Counted from the first letter of the stretch, positions 1 through 8,588 are shown. The stretch is DNA of 64,000 nucleotides from Prado023 sp963818445 (GCA_963818445.1 CAWFSG010000021.1:1-64000); one strand, 5' to 3'. The notes: a model not told the origin generated them from the sequence alone. Made by a program: numbers and translations.

Positions 1-3
1 GTT

Positions 4-33
4 TTGGTCCACAGGCTGCGCAGGCCGTAGACT
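4..33 (+). promoter_or_regulatory. Candidate promoter of the infA-rpmJ-rps operon
   Basis: A -35-like TTGGTC (4-9), an 18-nt spacer and a -10-like TAGACT (28-33) lie ahead of infA. This would give a 5' leader of roughly 165 nt. No other gene occupies 1-206, so this stretch is read as promoter plus untranslated leader. Assignment is by consensus only. Confidence 0.5.
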
Positions 34-206
34 TGGCCAGCGTTGCGTCTGCGCGTCCCCGTCACTCGGCCCTCACGGGCTGCCTGCGGAGCGCCGCGGA
101 CACAGCGAGCAACAAGCGAGCAACAAGCACAGCACGGAACTCGATCGACCGAACCGCGGCCGCCCGAGCCCAAGCCCGACGACAGAATGGTGTGGATCAG
201 CAGCTT

Positions 207-428
207 ATGGCCAAGAAAGAGGGTGCCATCGAACTCGAGGGCACGATCCGCGAGTCGCTCCCGAACGCCATGTTCCGGGTCGAGCTCGACAACGGCCACA
301 AGGTCCTGGCCCACATCTCGGGCAAGATGCGTCAGCACTACATCCGCATCCTGCCCGACGACCGAGTGGTCGTGGAGCTCTCGCCCTACGACCTGACCCG
401 CGGACGGATCGTCTACCGGTACAAGTGA
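207..428 (+). CDS. infA: Translation initiation factor IF-1
   Basis: The 73-aa product is the usual IF-1 length and is a single S1/OB-fold domain. It begins MAKKEGAIELEGTIRE and contains the family stretch HKVLAHISGKMRQHYIRI. IF-1 binds the 30S A site and works with IF-2 and IF-3 at initiation. The ATG at 207 is chosen because the protein then starts exactly as in the family; the open frame extends upstream without any similarity. It opens the ribosomal cluster, with rpmJ 49 bp downstream. Confidence 0.97.
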   Translation: MAKKEGAIELEGTIRESLPNAMFRVELDNGHKVLAHISGKMRQHYIRILPDDRVVVELSPYDLTRGRIVYRYK

Positions 429-477
429 CAGATGCCCTCCGGGTTCCACCGGTGGTGAAGGCTGCGAGGAAAGAGCG

Positions 478-591
478 ATGAAGGTCAAGCCCAGCGTCAA
501 GAAGATCTGCGACAACTGCAAGGTGATCCGCCGTCACGGTCGCGTGATGGTGATCTGCGAGAACCCCCGGCACAAGCAGCGCCAGGGCTGA
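478..591 (+). CDS. rpmJ: 50S ribosomal protein L36 (zinc-binding form)
   Basis: This short gene encodes a 37-aa protein starting MKVKPSVKKICDNCKVIRR, a complete bacterial L36. It keeps the zinc ligands C-x2-C and C-x4-H (CDNC and CENPRH), so it is the C+ type. L36 sits in the 50S subunit near the peptidyl-transferase region. An AAAGAG element just before the ATG is the likely ribosome binding site. Neighbours infA and rpsM are the expected partners. Confidence 0.97.
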   Translation: MKVKPSVKKICDNCKVIRRHGRVMVICENPRHKQRQG

Positions 592-850
592 CCGCACGCC
601 GGTCCTCCGGCACCGCGCACAGCAGCAGAGCAGCACGACAGGCAGCGCGCCACCCGGCGCGTCCCACCCGGGAGACCGGTGTGGGGGCCACAACAGAACA
701 CGCGTGATCCCGTCATCCCGACTCCGGGCCCCTGCCAGGGCCCTCGGGGACGTCACCCCCGGCTCGGAGGCTGGGGACCCACCACAAAGGGCGGTGGGAC
801 CGGTCACGCACCGAAACCTCTGAGATGAAACAGGAAGAAGGTTCCGCCCG

Positions 851-1228
851 ATGGCACGTCTCGTCGGCGTCGACCTCCCGCGCGACAAGCGCGTCGAGGT
901 GGCGCTCACCTATATCTATGGCATTGGCCGTTCCCGTGCCGCTGAGATCCTCGCCGCGACCGGGGTCAACCCCGACACCCGCGTCAAGGACCTCACGGAC
1001 AACGAACTGGTCCCCCTTCGCGACTACATCGAGGGCAACCTCAAGGTCGAGGGTGACCTGCGTCGTGAGGTGGCCGCTGACATCCGCCGCAAGGTGGAGA
1101 TCGGCTGCTACCAGGGCATCCGGCATCGCCGGGGTCTGCCGGTCCGCGGGCAGCGCACGCACACCAACGCACGTACCCGCAAGGGTCCGCGCAAGACGGT
1201 CGCCGGCAAGAAGAAGGCCGGCAAGTAG
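851..1228 (+). CDS. rpsM: 30S ribosomal protein S13
   Basis: The 125-aa product begins MARLVGVDLPRDKRVEVALTY and ends in a Lys/Arg-rich tail (KGPRKTVAGKKKAGK), both typical of S13. The helix-two-turn-helix region and the motif GCYQGIRHRRGLPVRGQRT are intact. S13 is in the 30S head and contacts the P-site tRNA and the 50S bridge. The AGAAGG preceding the ATG is a good ribosome binding site. The 259-bp gap after rpmJ holds GC-rich sequence with no recognisable gene. Confidence 0.97.
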   Translation: MARLVGVDLPRDKRVEVALTYIYGIGRSRAAEILAATGVNPDTRVKDLTDNELVPLRDYIEGNLKVEGDLRREVAADIRRKVEIGCYQGIRHRRGLPVRGQRTHTNARTRKGPRKTVAGKKKAGK

Positions 1229-1332
1229 TAGTCCGACTGGTCCGGGTGGGCACCTGCCCACCGCGGCGACCCAGCCCCCTTCGGGGCAGGCACGCCGACC
1301 AGCGGACCGATGACCTCACGTAAAGGAACGCA

Positions 1333-1737
1333 ATGCCTCCCAAGACTCGTCCGAGCGCGGCCAAGAAGGTCCGTCGCAAGGAGAAGAAGAACGTGGCCCA
1401 CGGCCACGCGCACATCAAGTCGACGTTCAACAACACGATCGTGTCGATCACGGACCCCTCGGGTGCAGTGATCGCCTGGGCCTCGAGCGGCCAGGTCGGG
1501 TTCAAGGGGTCGCGCAAGTCGACCCCGTACGCCGCGCAGATGGTGGCTGAGGCCGCCGCGCGTCGCGCCATGGACCACGGCATGAAGAAGGTCGACGTCT
1601 TCGTCAAGGGTCCCGGCTCCGGCCGGGAGACCGCGATCCGGTCGCTGCAGGCGACCGGCCTGGAGGTCGGCTCGATCTCCGACGTCACCCCCATGGCCCA
1701 CAACGGCTGCCGTCCGCCCAAGCGCCGCCGCGTCTGA
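1333..1737 (+). CDS. rpsK: 30S ribosomal protein S11
   Basis: The 134-aa product has the S11 hallmarks HIKSTFNNTIVSITD near residue 30, GFKGSRKSTPYAAQ in the middle and the C-terminal HNGCRPPKRRRV. S11 forms part of the 30S platform and contacts mRNA next to the anti-Shine-Dalgarno. An AAAGGA box precedes the ATG. Gene order rpsM-rpsK-rpsD-rpoA-rplQ is the bacterial alpha operon. Confidence 0.98.
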   Translation: MPPKTRPSAAKKVRRKEKKNVAHGHAHIKSTFNNTIVSITDPSGAVIAWASSGQVGFKGSRKSTPYAAQMVAEAAARRAMDHGMKKVDVFVKGPGSGRETAIRSLQATGLEVGSISDVTPMAHNGCRPPKRRRV

Positions 1738-1755
1738 CCCGAAGGATTTGAGATC

Positions 1756-2382
1756 ATGGCTCGATACACAGGGGCAGACTGCAAGCGCTGCCGCCGAGAG
1801 AAGACCAAGCTGTTCCTCAAGGGCAGCAAGTGCGATGGGCCCAAGTGCCCCATCGAGTTGCGCCCCTTCCCGCCCGGCCAGCACGGCCGTGGCCGGACCA
1901 AGGACAGCGAGTACCTGCTGCAGATGCGCGAGAAGCAGAAGTGCGCACGCATCTACGGGGTCCTGGAGAAGCAGTTCCGCGGCTACTACGAGGAGGCCCA
2001 GCGCAAGCAGGGCAAGACGGGTGAGAACCTGCTCAAGATCCTCGAGACCCGCCTGGACAACGTCGTGTACCGCGGCGGCTTCGCCAAGAGCCGCGACATG
2101 GCCCGCCAGCTCGTGGGCCACGGCCACATCATGGTCAACGGCAAGAAGGTCGACATCCCCTCCTACCGCGTGTCCCCCTCGGACATCGTCGAGGTCCGCC
2201 CCTCCTCGCGTGAGCTGACCCCGTTCGTGGTCGCCCACGCGGAGGCCGGCGAGCGCACGGTGCCGGCGTGGCTCGAGGTCTCCCCGAACCAGATGCGCAT
2301 CCTCGTGCACGCGGTTCCGGAGCGCGGGGCCATCGACACGGCCGTCCAGGAGCAGCTGATCGTCGAGCTCTACTCGAAGTGA
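1756..2382 (+). CDS. rpsD: 30S ribosomal protein S4 (zinc-binding form)
   Basis: The 208-aa product starts MARYTGADCKRCRREKTKLF. It has four N-terminal cysteines (C-x2-C, then C-x5-C), which marks the zinc-containing S4 version. The S4 RNA-binding domain follows (RLDNVVYRGGFAKSRDMARQ). S4 nucleates 16S rRNA folding and is often the translational repressor of its operon. The start is 18 bp after rpsK with an AAGGA-type ribosome binding site. A hairpin separates it from rpoA. Confidence 0.98.
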   Translation: MARYTGADCKRCRREKTKLFLKGSKCDGPKCPIELRPFPPGQHGRGRTKDSEYLLQMREKQKCARIYGVLEKQFRGYYEEAQRKQGKTGENLLKILETRLDNVVYRGGFAKSRDMARQLVGHGHIMVNGKKVDIPSYRVSPSDIVEVRPSSRELTPFVVAHAEAGERTVPAWLEVSPNQMRILVHAVPERGAIDTAVQEQLIVELYSK

Positions 2383-2387
2383 CCCTT

Positions 2388-2417
2388 GTCGGATGGCGGC
2401 TCCTGCCGCCGTCCGAC
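2388..2417 (+). terminator. Hairpin in the rpsD-rpoA intergenic region
   Basis: Arms 2388-2400 and 2405-2417 pair over 13 bp with one wobble around a 4-nt TCCT loop. There is no U-tract, and rpoA must still be expressed, so this is more likely an attenuator or RNA-processing site than a full terminator. Confidence 0.55.
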
Positions 2418-2474
2418 CCAGCCTTGCAGCACGTGGCGTCAAATGGTGGTCGCCACGGAAAGGAACGGTAACCC

Positions 2475-3476
2475 GTGCTTATTGCCCAGCGTCCGACCCT
2501 CACCGAGGAGCGCGTCAGCGACCACCGTTCGCGGTTCGTCCTGGAGCCCCTCGAGCCGGGCTTCGGCTACACCCTGGGGAACTCGCTGCGCCGGACGCTC
2601 CTGTCGAGCATCCCCGGCGCGGCCGTCACCAGCATCCGGATCGAGGACGTCCTCCACGAGTTCACCACGATCCCGGGTGTCAAGGAGGACGTCACCGAGA
2701 TCATCCTCAACCTCAAGGAGCTCGTCGTCTCCTCGGAGCATGACGAGCCGGTCGTGATGTACCTGCGCAAGCAGGGTCCCGGTGCGGTCACCGCGGCCGA
2801 CATCGCCCCGCCGGCCGGGGTCGAGGTCCACAACCCCGACCTGCACCTGGCCACGGTCAACGCGAAGGGCAAGCTCGAGATCGAGCTCGTCGTGGAGCGC
2901 GGCCGCGGCTACGTCACCTCGGCAGCCAACAAGCTGCCCGGCCAGGAGATCGGCCGGATCCCGGTCGACTCGATCTACTCGCCGGTGCTCAAGGTGACCT
3001 ACAAGGTCGAGGCGACCCGTGTCGAGCAGCGGACGGACTTCGACAAGCTGATCCTGGACGTCGAGACCAAGCCGTGCATGACCCCGGCCGATGCGGTTGC
3101 CTCTGCGGGCAAGACGCTGGTCGAGCTGTTCGGCCTGGCCCACGAGCTCAACGTCAATGCCGAGGGGATCGACATCGGTCCCTCGCCGGCCGATGAGTTG
3201 GTCGCCGAGCAGCTCTCGACGCCGATCGAGTCCCTGGACCTCACCGTGCGCAGCTTCAACTGCCTCAAGCGTGAGGGCATCCACACCGTGGGTGAGCTCA
3301 TCAGCCGCAGCGAGGCGGACCTGATGGACATCCGCAACTTCGGTAGCAAGTCCATCGAAGAGGTCAAGGACAAGTTGCTCTCCCTGGGCCTGGCGCTCAA
3401 GGACAGCCCCGCCGGGTTCGTGCCGGCATATGTCGACGAAGAGGACGGGGACTTCGCCGAGGACGAGCAGCTCTAA
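2475..3476 (+). CDS. rpoA: DNA-directed RNA polymerase subunit alpha
   Basis: The 333-aa product begins MLIAQRPTLTEERVSDHRSR from a GTG. The N-terminal assembly domain includes GYTLGNSLRRTLLSSIPG (about residues 34-51). The C-terminal domain includes SFNCLKREGIHTVGELI and FGSKSIEEVKDKL, the helix-hairpin-helix that contacts UP elements and activators. Alpha dimers nucleate polymerase assembly. The GGAAAGGAA sequence upstream supports the start. Length and an acidic C-terminus are normal for actinobacteria. Confidence 0.98.
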   Translation: MLIAQRPTLTEERVSDHRSRFVLEPLEPGFGYTLGNSLRRTLLSSIPGAAVTSIRIEDVLHEFTTIPGVKEDVTEIILNLKELVVSSEHDEPVVMYLRKQGPGAVTAADIAPPAGVEVHNPDLHLATVNAKGKLEIELVVERGRGYVTSAANKLPGQEIGRIPVDSIYSPVLKVTYKVEATRVEQRTDFDKLILDVETKPCMTPADAVASAGKTLVELFGLAHELNVNAEGIDIGPSPADELVAEQLSTPIESLDLTVRSFNCLKREGIHTVGELISRSEADLMDIRNFGSKSIEEVKDKLLSLGLALKDSPAGFVPAYVDEEDGDFAEDEQL

Positions 3477-3525
3477 CCAGCCACCGCCCTCGAACGAACC
3501 TTTGGAAAAGTAGGAGTCAGCAACT

Positions 3526-4155
3526 ATGCCCACGCCCAGCAAGGGCCCCCGTCTGGCCAGCACCCCCGCCCACGAGCGGCACATGCTTGCCAACCTGGCC
3601 ACAGCGCTCTTCGAGCACGGAGCGATCACCACGACCGAGGCGCGTGCCAAGCGCGTCCGGCCACTGGCCGAGCGGATGATCACATTCGCCAAGCGCGGCG
3701 ACCTGCACGCCCGTCGTCAGGTCATGACCGTCATCCGCGACAAGTCCGTCGTGCATGTGCTGTTCGAGGAGATCGGGCCGCGCTACGCGACCCGCCCGGG
3801 CGGCTACACGCGCATCACCAAGATCGGGCCGCGCAAGGGCGACAACGCCCCCATGGCCGTGATCGAGCTGTGCGAGCCGCTGGCTGAGCGCACGGTCTCC
3901 GAGGCCACGGCCGCGACCAAGCGTGCCGCCAAGGAGGCCGCTGCCCCGGCCGCTGCCGCCCCGGTCGTTTCTGAGGTCGTCGAGACCGACGTGGTCGAGA
4001 CCCCTGCGGTCGAGGCTGACGTTGTTGGGGCTGAGGTGGCCGCAGCCGCCGAGACCGAGGCTACCGACGCCGTGGAGGCCGTGGAGGCCGGTGCCGCCGA
4101 CACGGAGGTCGCAGACGCTGTCGAGGCTGCTGCTGAGGACGACACCAAGGCGTGA
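3526..4155 (+). CDS. rplQ: 50S ribosomal protein L17 with acidic Ala-rich tail
   Basis: Residues 1-120 or so are a standard L17 (MPTPSKGPRLASTPAHERHM, then GPRKGDNAPMAVIEL). L17 lies near the 50S exit tunnel. The remaining ~85 residues are a low-complexity tail rich in Ala, Glu, Val and Thr. Such tails occur in other actinobacterial L17 proteins but are absent from the E. coli form. The stop codon overlaps the GTG start of truA, so the two are translationally coupled. Confidence 0.97.
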   Translation: MPTPSKGPRLASTPAHERHMLANLATALFEHGAITTTEARAKRVRPLAERMITFAKRGDLHARRQVMTVIRDKSVVHVLFEEIGPRYATRPGGYTRITKIGPRKGDNAPMAVIELCEPLAERTVSEATAATKRAAKEAAAPAAAAPVVSEVVETDVVETPAVEADVVGAEVAAAAETEATDAVEAVEAGAADTEVADAVEAAAEDDTKA

Positions 4156-5207
4156 CCACGCCGGACATCGAGCCCGCTGGGACTCCGGAGGAATCCGGTC
4201 CCGGCGGGCTCGTCGGCGTCCCGGGCTCTGCGGAGTCGGTCATCCGGCTGCGCCTGGAGATCGCCTACGACGGCGAGCAGTTCTGCGGCTGGGCCCGCCA
4301 ACCGGGTCTGCGCTCGGTTCAGGCCGAGCTCGAGTCCGCCCTGCGAGCGGTCCTGCGCGTCGGGGCGGGGATCCCGGTGCGGGTCGCCGTTGCCGGGCGC
4401 ACGGATGCGGGTGTGCACGCCGTTGGGCAGGTCTGCCACAGCGACGTCCCTGCCGCCAGTTGGGCGGCATCCCCCGGACGGCGCAACGCGAGACCCACGG
4501 CTGTGCGGGAGCCGGGCGCTGAGCGCGACCCGTCGCTGGCGGAAGACGGGCCGGACGCCGAACCCGACCGGTCGTCGCCCAGGACCGGGCCAGGTGCCGT
4601 CCCTGACCCATCCCTCGTGGTTCGCCGGCGACTGAACGGGCTGCTGCCCCCGGACCTGCGCGTCCGGCAGGTCGGCGTCGCGCCTGTGGGGTTCGACGCA
4701 CGGTGGTCGGCCTCATGGCGGCGCTACTCCTACCTCGTTGCCGACGACCCCGCCGGCCAGGACCCCCGTACGCGGGGCCATGTCCTGTGGCACCCCCGAG
4801 CCCTGGACGTCGAGGCGATGGACGCCGCAGCGGCGCCGTTCCTCGGGGAGCACGACTTTGCGGCGTTCTGCCGCGCCCGGGAGGGTGCGTCGAGTGTGCG
4901 CACCATCCACGACATCGGCTGGCGACGGGTCGGACGCAGCGCCGGTGCCGCGTCCCCGGTGGAGTTCTCGGTACGGGCTGACGCGTTCTGTCACTCGATG
5001 GTCCGCGCGCTGGTCGGGGCATTCATCGCAGTGGGGGACGGGCGCTGGCCCATCGAGCGCCCCGCGGAGCTGCTCGCTGCCGCCGAGCGGGTGCCCGTCA
5101 TCGCGACGGCGCCCGCCCATCCTCTGACCCTGGTCGAGGTCGGCTACCCCCCGGATTCCGATCTTGCGGCCCAGGCCGAGCGGGCTCGGCGCTGGCGCGG
5201 TCGCTGA
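4152..5207 (+). CDS. truA: tRNA pseudouridine(38-40) synthase
   Basis: TruA converts uridines 38-40 of the tRNA anticodon arm to pseudouridine. The 351-aa product contains the catalytic-aspartate motif AGRTDAGVHAVGQV near residue 80, RWSASWRRYSYLV in the middle and FCHSMVRALVGAFIAVG near the C-terminus. It is longer than usual because about 45-55 residues rich in Pro, Arg, Asp and Glu are inserted between HSDVPAASW and VVRRRLNGLLPPDLR. The GTG start overlaps the rplQ stop. Confidence 0.96.
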   Translation: MTTPDIEPAGTPEESGPGGLVGVPGSAESVIRLRLEIAYDGEQFCGWARQPGLRSVQAELESALRAVLRVGAGIPVRVAVAGRTDAGVHAVGQVCHSDVPAASWAASPGRRNARPTAVREPGAERDPSLAEDGPDAEPDRSSPRTGPGAVPDPSLVVRRRLNGLLPPDLRVRQVGVAPVGFDARWSASWRRYSYLVADDPAGQDPRTRGHVLWHPRALDVEAMDAAAAPFLGEHDFAAFCRAREGASSVRTIHDIGWRRVGRSAGAASPVEFSVRADAFCHSMVRALVGAFIAVGDGRWPIERPAELLAAAERVPVIATAPAHPLTLVEVGYPPDSDLAAQAERARRWRGR

Positions 5208-5260
5208 GGACCCCTGCTTCCCGCTGGCCTCCAGGTCGTCTCCGTGGAGTCCGGGCCGCG

Positions 5261-5611
5261 GTGGGCGCCAGCCCGAGGGTGCGTCGTCGGTTCGCGATGT
5301 GGGCCGCGGTCGTCGTGGCCTCCGTCGGCTCAGCCCTGGGCGCACTCGCGGGCATCGCGCCCGCGTGGGCGGCACTGCGATCGGCCAACCTCCTCCCGGA
5401 TCCGGCCAGCTGCCTGTGGTCACCGGTGGGCGGCGGTCCGGCCGACTCGCCATGGCGCGAACAGGCGTCGGTGTACTGCGACGTCCCGCTGTCCATCCCC
5501 CTCGACATCCCGTGGGCGTGGCTGGCCGTCGTGGTCATCGGGATACCGCTGGCCGCAGGGCTGCTGTTCCTTGCACTCACCCCCTCGCGGGTGCCGCTCC
5601 CCAGGCGCTGA
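5261..5611 (+). CDS. Small hypothetical membrane protein
   Basis: This GTG-started frame would encode 116 aa with two clear hydrophobic segments (AMWAAVVVASVGSALGALAG near the N-terminus and WLAVVVIGIPLAAGLLFLAL near the C-terminus). The ~50-residue loop between them contains two cysteines and is probably extracytoplasmic. I do not recognise a family. It lies between truA and the ABC-F gene on the same strand. An alternative frame is also open here, so the call rests on the membrane-protein pattern. Confidence 0.5.
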   Translation: MGASPRVRRRFAMWAAVVVASVGSALGALAGIAPAWAALRSANLLPDPASCLWSPVGGGPADSPWREQASVYCDVPLSIPLDIPWAWLAVVVIGIPLAAGLLFLALTPSRVPLPRR

Positions 5612-5693
5612 GGGGGCAGGCGGCGATCCCGCGGGGAGGTCGCGGGCAGCCCTCGGTTTGGCCGATCAGGCCCGCGCCCACGACGATGGGCCG

Positions 5694-7382
5694 ATGGGCC
5701 ACCTCGACATCGCGCGCGTCACCTTCGCGCTGCCCGACGGGCGGGTGCTGCTCGACGAGGTGTCCTTCAAGGTTGCTGAGGGCAAGGTCACGGCCCTGGT
5801 CGGGGCCAACGGGTCGGGCAAGTCCACGCTCATGCGGATGATCGCCGGCGATGAGCCGAGCCAGTCCGGGGCGATCACCCGGGTCGGCTCTCTCGGGATC
5901 ATGCGCCAGTTCGTGGGGCACATGGCGACCGGGTCCCTGCGCGACCTCCTGCTGGCCGTGGCTCCGCCATCCCTGGTCGCCGCGGCCGCTGAGCTCGACG
6001 CTGCCGAGCTGGCGATGATGGATGCCGACGACGAGGCCACGCAGATGCGCTATGCGCACGCGATCGCCGAGTGGGCCGAGGCTGGTGGGTACGACCAGGA
6101 GGTCGTCTGGGACGTGGTGGCCGTCTCAGCGCTGGGCGTGCCGTTCGCCCAGGCGCAGTACCGGGAGCTGGCCACGCTGTCCGGCGGGGAGCAGAAGCGG
6201 ATCGTCCTCGAGGCGCTGTTCCGAGGCCCGGACGACGTGCTGCTCCTCGATGAGCCCGACAACTACCTCGATGTGCCGGGCAAGCTCTGGCTGGAGGAGA
6301 GGCTCCGGGAGACGCCCAAGACGGTCCTGCTCATCAGCCACGACCGCGAGCTGCTGGCCAACGCGGCGGATGTCATCGTCACGATCGAGCTGGGCGGGGC
6401 CGGCAACACCGCGTGGACCCATCCGGGAAGCTTCACGACCTACCACGAAGCCCGCGCCGCGCGGTTCGACCGGCTCGACGAGCTGACCCGGCGCTGGGAC
6501 GAGGAGCACGCGAAGCTCAAGGCGCTCGTGCAGTACTACAAGACCAAAGCTGCGTACAACGACGGCCTGGCCTCACGACTGCAGGCGGCGCGGACCCGCC
6601 TGGCGAAGTTCGAGGAGGCCGGCCCGCCCGAGGCCCAGCCGATCAAGCAGGCGGTGACGATGCGCCTGCGCGGTGGGCGCACGGGCAAGCGGGCCGTGGT
6701 GTGCGAGGCGCTCTCGCTGTCCACGCCGGCCGGTGAGCAACTCGTGGCGCCGTTCGACCTGGAGGTGTGGTTCGGCGACCGCGTGGCGGTGTTGGGCGCC
6801 AACGGCTCGGGCAAGTCGCACTTCCTGCGCCTTCTGGCCGCCGGTGGCTCCGAGCCTGACCTGGAGCATGAGCCGGTCTCGGACGTGGTCATCGAGCCGG
6901 TCGCGCACTCGGGAAGGGCCCGCCTGGGAGCGCGCGTCCGTCCCGGCTGGTTCGCCCAGACCCATGCCCATCCCGAGTGGATGGGCCGGACACTGCTCGA
7001 GATCCTGCACCGGGGGGACGAGCACCGCGACGGGCTGGGACGTGAGGCCGCCGCCCGGGTCCTGGACCGCTACGAGCTGGCACGGGCCGGTGAGCAGGCC
7101 TTCGAGCTGTTGTCGGGGGGCCAGCAGGCGCGGTTCCAGGTCCTGCTGCTCGAGCTCTCCGGGGCCACGATGCTGCTGCTCGACGAGCCGACCGACAACC
7201 TCGACATGGCCTCCGCCGAGGCGCTGGAGGAGGGGCTCGACGCCTTCTCGGGGACGGTCCTGGCAGTCACCCACGACCGCTGGTTCACCCGTGGATTCGA
7301 CCGGTTCCTGGTGTTCGGCGCCGACGGCCGGGTGCGCGAGACCGACGCCCCGGTCTGGGACGAGGCCCGCGCGGTGCGCTGA
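5694..7382 (+). CDS. ABC-F family ATPase (two ABC domains)
   Basis: The 562-aa product has two nucleotide-binding domains and no membrane segment, which defines ABC-F proteins acting on the ribosome. Domain 1 has Walker A GANGSGKSTL, signature LSGGEQKR and Walker B VLLLDEPDNYLD. Domain 2 has Walker A GANGSGKSHF, signature LSGGQQAR and Walker B MLLLDEPTDNLD. A charged linker around residues 235-300 corresponds to the P-site-tRNA-interaction region. The ATG at 5694 (MGHLDIARVTFALPDG) is chosen over the longer open frame because similarity begins there. It could be a housekeeping translation factor or a ribosome-protection antibiotic-resistance protein; sequence alone does not decide. Confidence 0.9.
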   Translation: MGHLDIARVTFALPDGRVLLDEVSFKVAEGKVTALVGANGSGKSTLMRMIAGDEPSQSGAITRVGSLGIMRQFVGHMATGSLRDLLLAVAPPSLVAAAAELDAAELAMMDADDEATQMRYAHAIAEWAEAGGYDQEVVWDVVAVSALGVPFAQAQYRELATLSGGEQKRIVLEALFRGPDDVLLLDEPDNYLDVPGKLWLEERLRETPKTVLLISHDRELLANAADVIVTIELGGAGNTAWTHPGSFTTYHEARAARFDRLDELTRRWDEEHAKLKALVQYYKTKAAYNDGLASRLQAARTRLAKFEEAGPPEAQPIKQAVTMRLRGGRTGKRAVVCEALSLSTPAGEQLVAPFDLEVWFGDRVAVLGANGSGKSHFLRLLAAGGSEPDLEHEPVSDVVIEPVAHSGRARLGARVRPGWFAQTHAHPEWMGRTLLEILHRGDEHRDGLGREAAARVLDRYELARAGEQAFELLSGGQQARFQVLLLELSGATMLLLDEPTDNLDMASAEALEEGLDAFSGTVLAVTHDRWFTRGFDRFLVFGADGRVRETDAPVWDEARAVR

Positions 7383-7468
7383 GCCGGTGTGGGACGAGAC
7401 GCCGGCCACCCGGTGCCCCGGTGACCTCGCGGCAACTGCCCACCGGGTGCGCCATCCGCCCCTCCCCA

Positions 7469-7518
7469 TGATCCTGGAAGTGTGTTGCACCTAGAACGGC
7501 AACAACCTTCCAGGATCA
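7469..7518. terminator. Nested palindrome at a convergent gene junction
   Basis: Outer arms TGATCCTGGAAG (7469-7480) and its exact complement (7507-7518) enclose inner arms TGTTGC (7483-7488) and GCAACA (7499-7504) around a 10-nt loop. It lies between the convergent ABC-F and alkyltransferase-like genes, so a bidirectional terminator is likely. It could also be a dispersed palindromic repeat. Confidence 0.6.
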
Positions 7519-7564
7519 CCGAGGGGGGCTGGCGGCTGGGGGCCGGCGGGTGAGGGGTCGGCGG

Positions 7565-7951
7565 TCAGTCGGTGGACGCCCAGCGGTGCTGGTCGAGGTC
7601 CACCCGCGGGCCGCGTGCGCTGGGCAGCACCGCCACCCCCTCGGCGAGCAGGTGCTCGGTGGCCGACACCTCGTGGCCCGGCGCAAGGAGGCCACCGGCG
7701 CGCACGACCCGCCACCACGGCACGCCGCCGCCGAACCGGGCCAGGGTCGTGCCCACTGCCCGAGGCGCACGGGACCCCAACCGCTGGGCGACATCCCCGT
7801 ACGTGAGCACGCGACCCGCAGGGATCGTGGCGACCAGGTCGAGCACGCGCTCGGCGAACGGGGTGGGCAGCACCCGTCGAGTCTGCCCCAGGATCCCGGT
7901 GTGTTCCAGGCCGGCTCGGTCCCACCCCTGACTCCCGGCGCCTGCGGGCAT
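7565..7951 (-). CDS. Alkyltransferase-like protein (MGMT-fold, Cys-to-Trp)
   Basis: The 128-aa product is the C-terminal DNA-binding fold of O6-methylguanine methyltransferases (PFAERVLDLVATIPAGRVLTYGDVAQRLG; RAVGTTLARF). The active-site PCHRV motif of true methyltransferases is replaced by PWWRVV, so no acceptor cysteine is present. In known ATL proteins this replacement gives a protein that binds O6-alkylguanine and recruits nucleotide excision repair. The ATG at 7951 is the first good start; later in-frame starts are possible. It is divergent from rplM. Confidence 0.88.
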   Translation of the reverse strand: MPAGAGSQGWDRAGLEHTGILGQTRRVLPTPFAERVLDLVATIPAGRVLTYGDVAQRLGSRAPRAVGTTLARFGGGVPWWRVVRAGGLLAPGHEVSATEHLLAEGVAVLPSARGPRVDLDQHRWASTD

Positions 7952-7985
7952 GCCTGAACCCGCTGGGACCCCGCACGACTGCGAT

Positions 7986-8014
7986 TTGGCGCCCCCGCCT
8001 CGCCCCGGTACCCT
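7986..8014 (+). promoter_or_regulatory. Candidate promoter of rplM-rpsI
   Basis: A -35-like TTGGCG (7986-7991), 17-nt spacer and TACCCT -10 (8009-8014) lie about 130 nt before rplM. The long leader suggests post-transcriptional control, but I could not identify a specific leader motif. Confidence 0.55.
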
Positions 8015-8144
8015 AGGCAGAGCATTGCGTGGGCTCCGCCTGCGCGTGACGAACGTCCTCGGATCGCGACCACGCGGTCGTGCCAGCGGCCACCGCCGGC
8101 ACCCGAGCCGTTCGACCATCACACGGACACGAACGAAGGCTCTG

Positions 8145-8588
8145 ATGCGCACGTACAGCCCCAAGGCTGGCGAGATCACCCGCCAGTGGCACGTCATCGA
8201 CGCGACCGACGTCGTCCTCGGCCGGTTGGCCTCGCAGGCCGCCGTTCTCCTGCGCGGCAAGCACAAGCCGACGTTCGCCCCGCACGTGGACACCGGTGAC
8301 TTCGTCATCATCATCAACGCCGAGAAGGTGGCCCTCTCGGGCGCCAAGCGCGAGCAGAAGATGGACTACCGGCACTCCGGCTTCCCGGGCGGCCTGCGCG
8401 CCACCTCGTACGCCGACCTGCTGGAGACCAACCCGCGCCGCGCCGTGGAGAAGGCCGTGAAGGGCATGCTCCCGCACAACAAGCTCGGCCGCGCCCAGTC
8501 CGCGAAGCTCAAGGTCTACGCCGGCCCCGAGCACCCCCACGCGGCGCAGCAGCCCGTGCCGTTCACGATCTCCCAGGTCGCGCAGTAA
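8145..8588 (+). CDS. rplM: 50S ribosomal protein L13
   Basis: The 147-aa product begins MRTYSPKAGEITRQWHVIDA and has the L13 motifs LGRLASQAAVLLRGKHKPTF, GDFVIIINAEKV and RHSGFPGGLR. L13 is an early-assembly 50S protein. The ATG at 8145 follows GAAGG and matches the family start exactly; the upstream open frame has no similarity. It is followed 34 bp later by rpsI, the universal partner. Confidence 0.98.
   Translation: MRTYSPKAGEITRQWHVIDATDVVLGRLASQAAVLLRGKHKPTFAPHVDTGDFVIIINAEKVALSGAKREQKMDYRHSGFPGGLRATSYADLLETNPRRAVEKAVKGMLPHNKLGRAQSAKLKVYAGPEHPHAAQQPVPFTISQVAQ

Noticed and set aside
5244..5693. Longer N-terminus for the ABC-F protein
   Set aside because: The frame is open for another 150 codons upstream, but that stretch is Arg/Ser/Pro-rich shadow sequence without similarity, and it overlaps a better membrane-protein frame.
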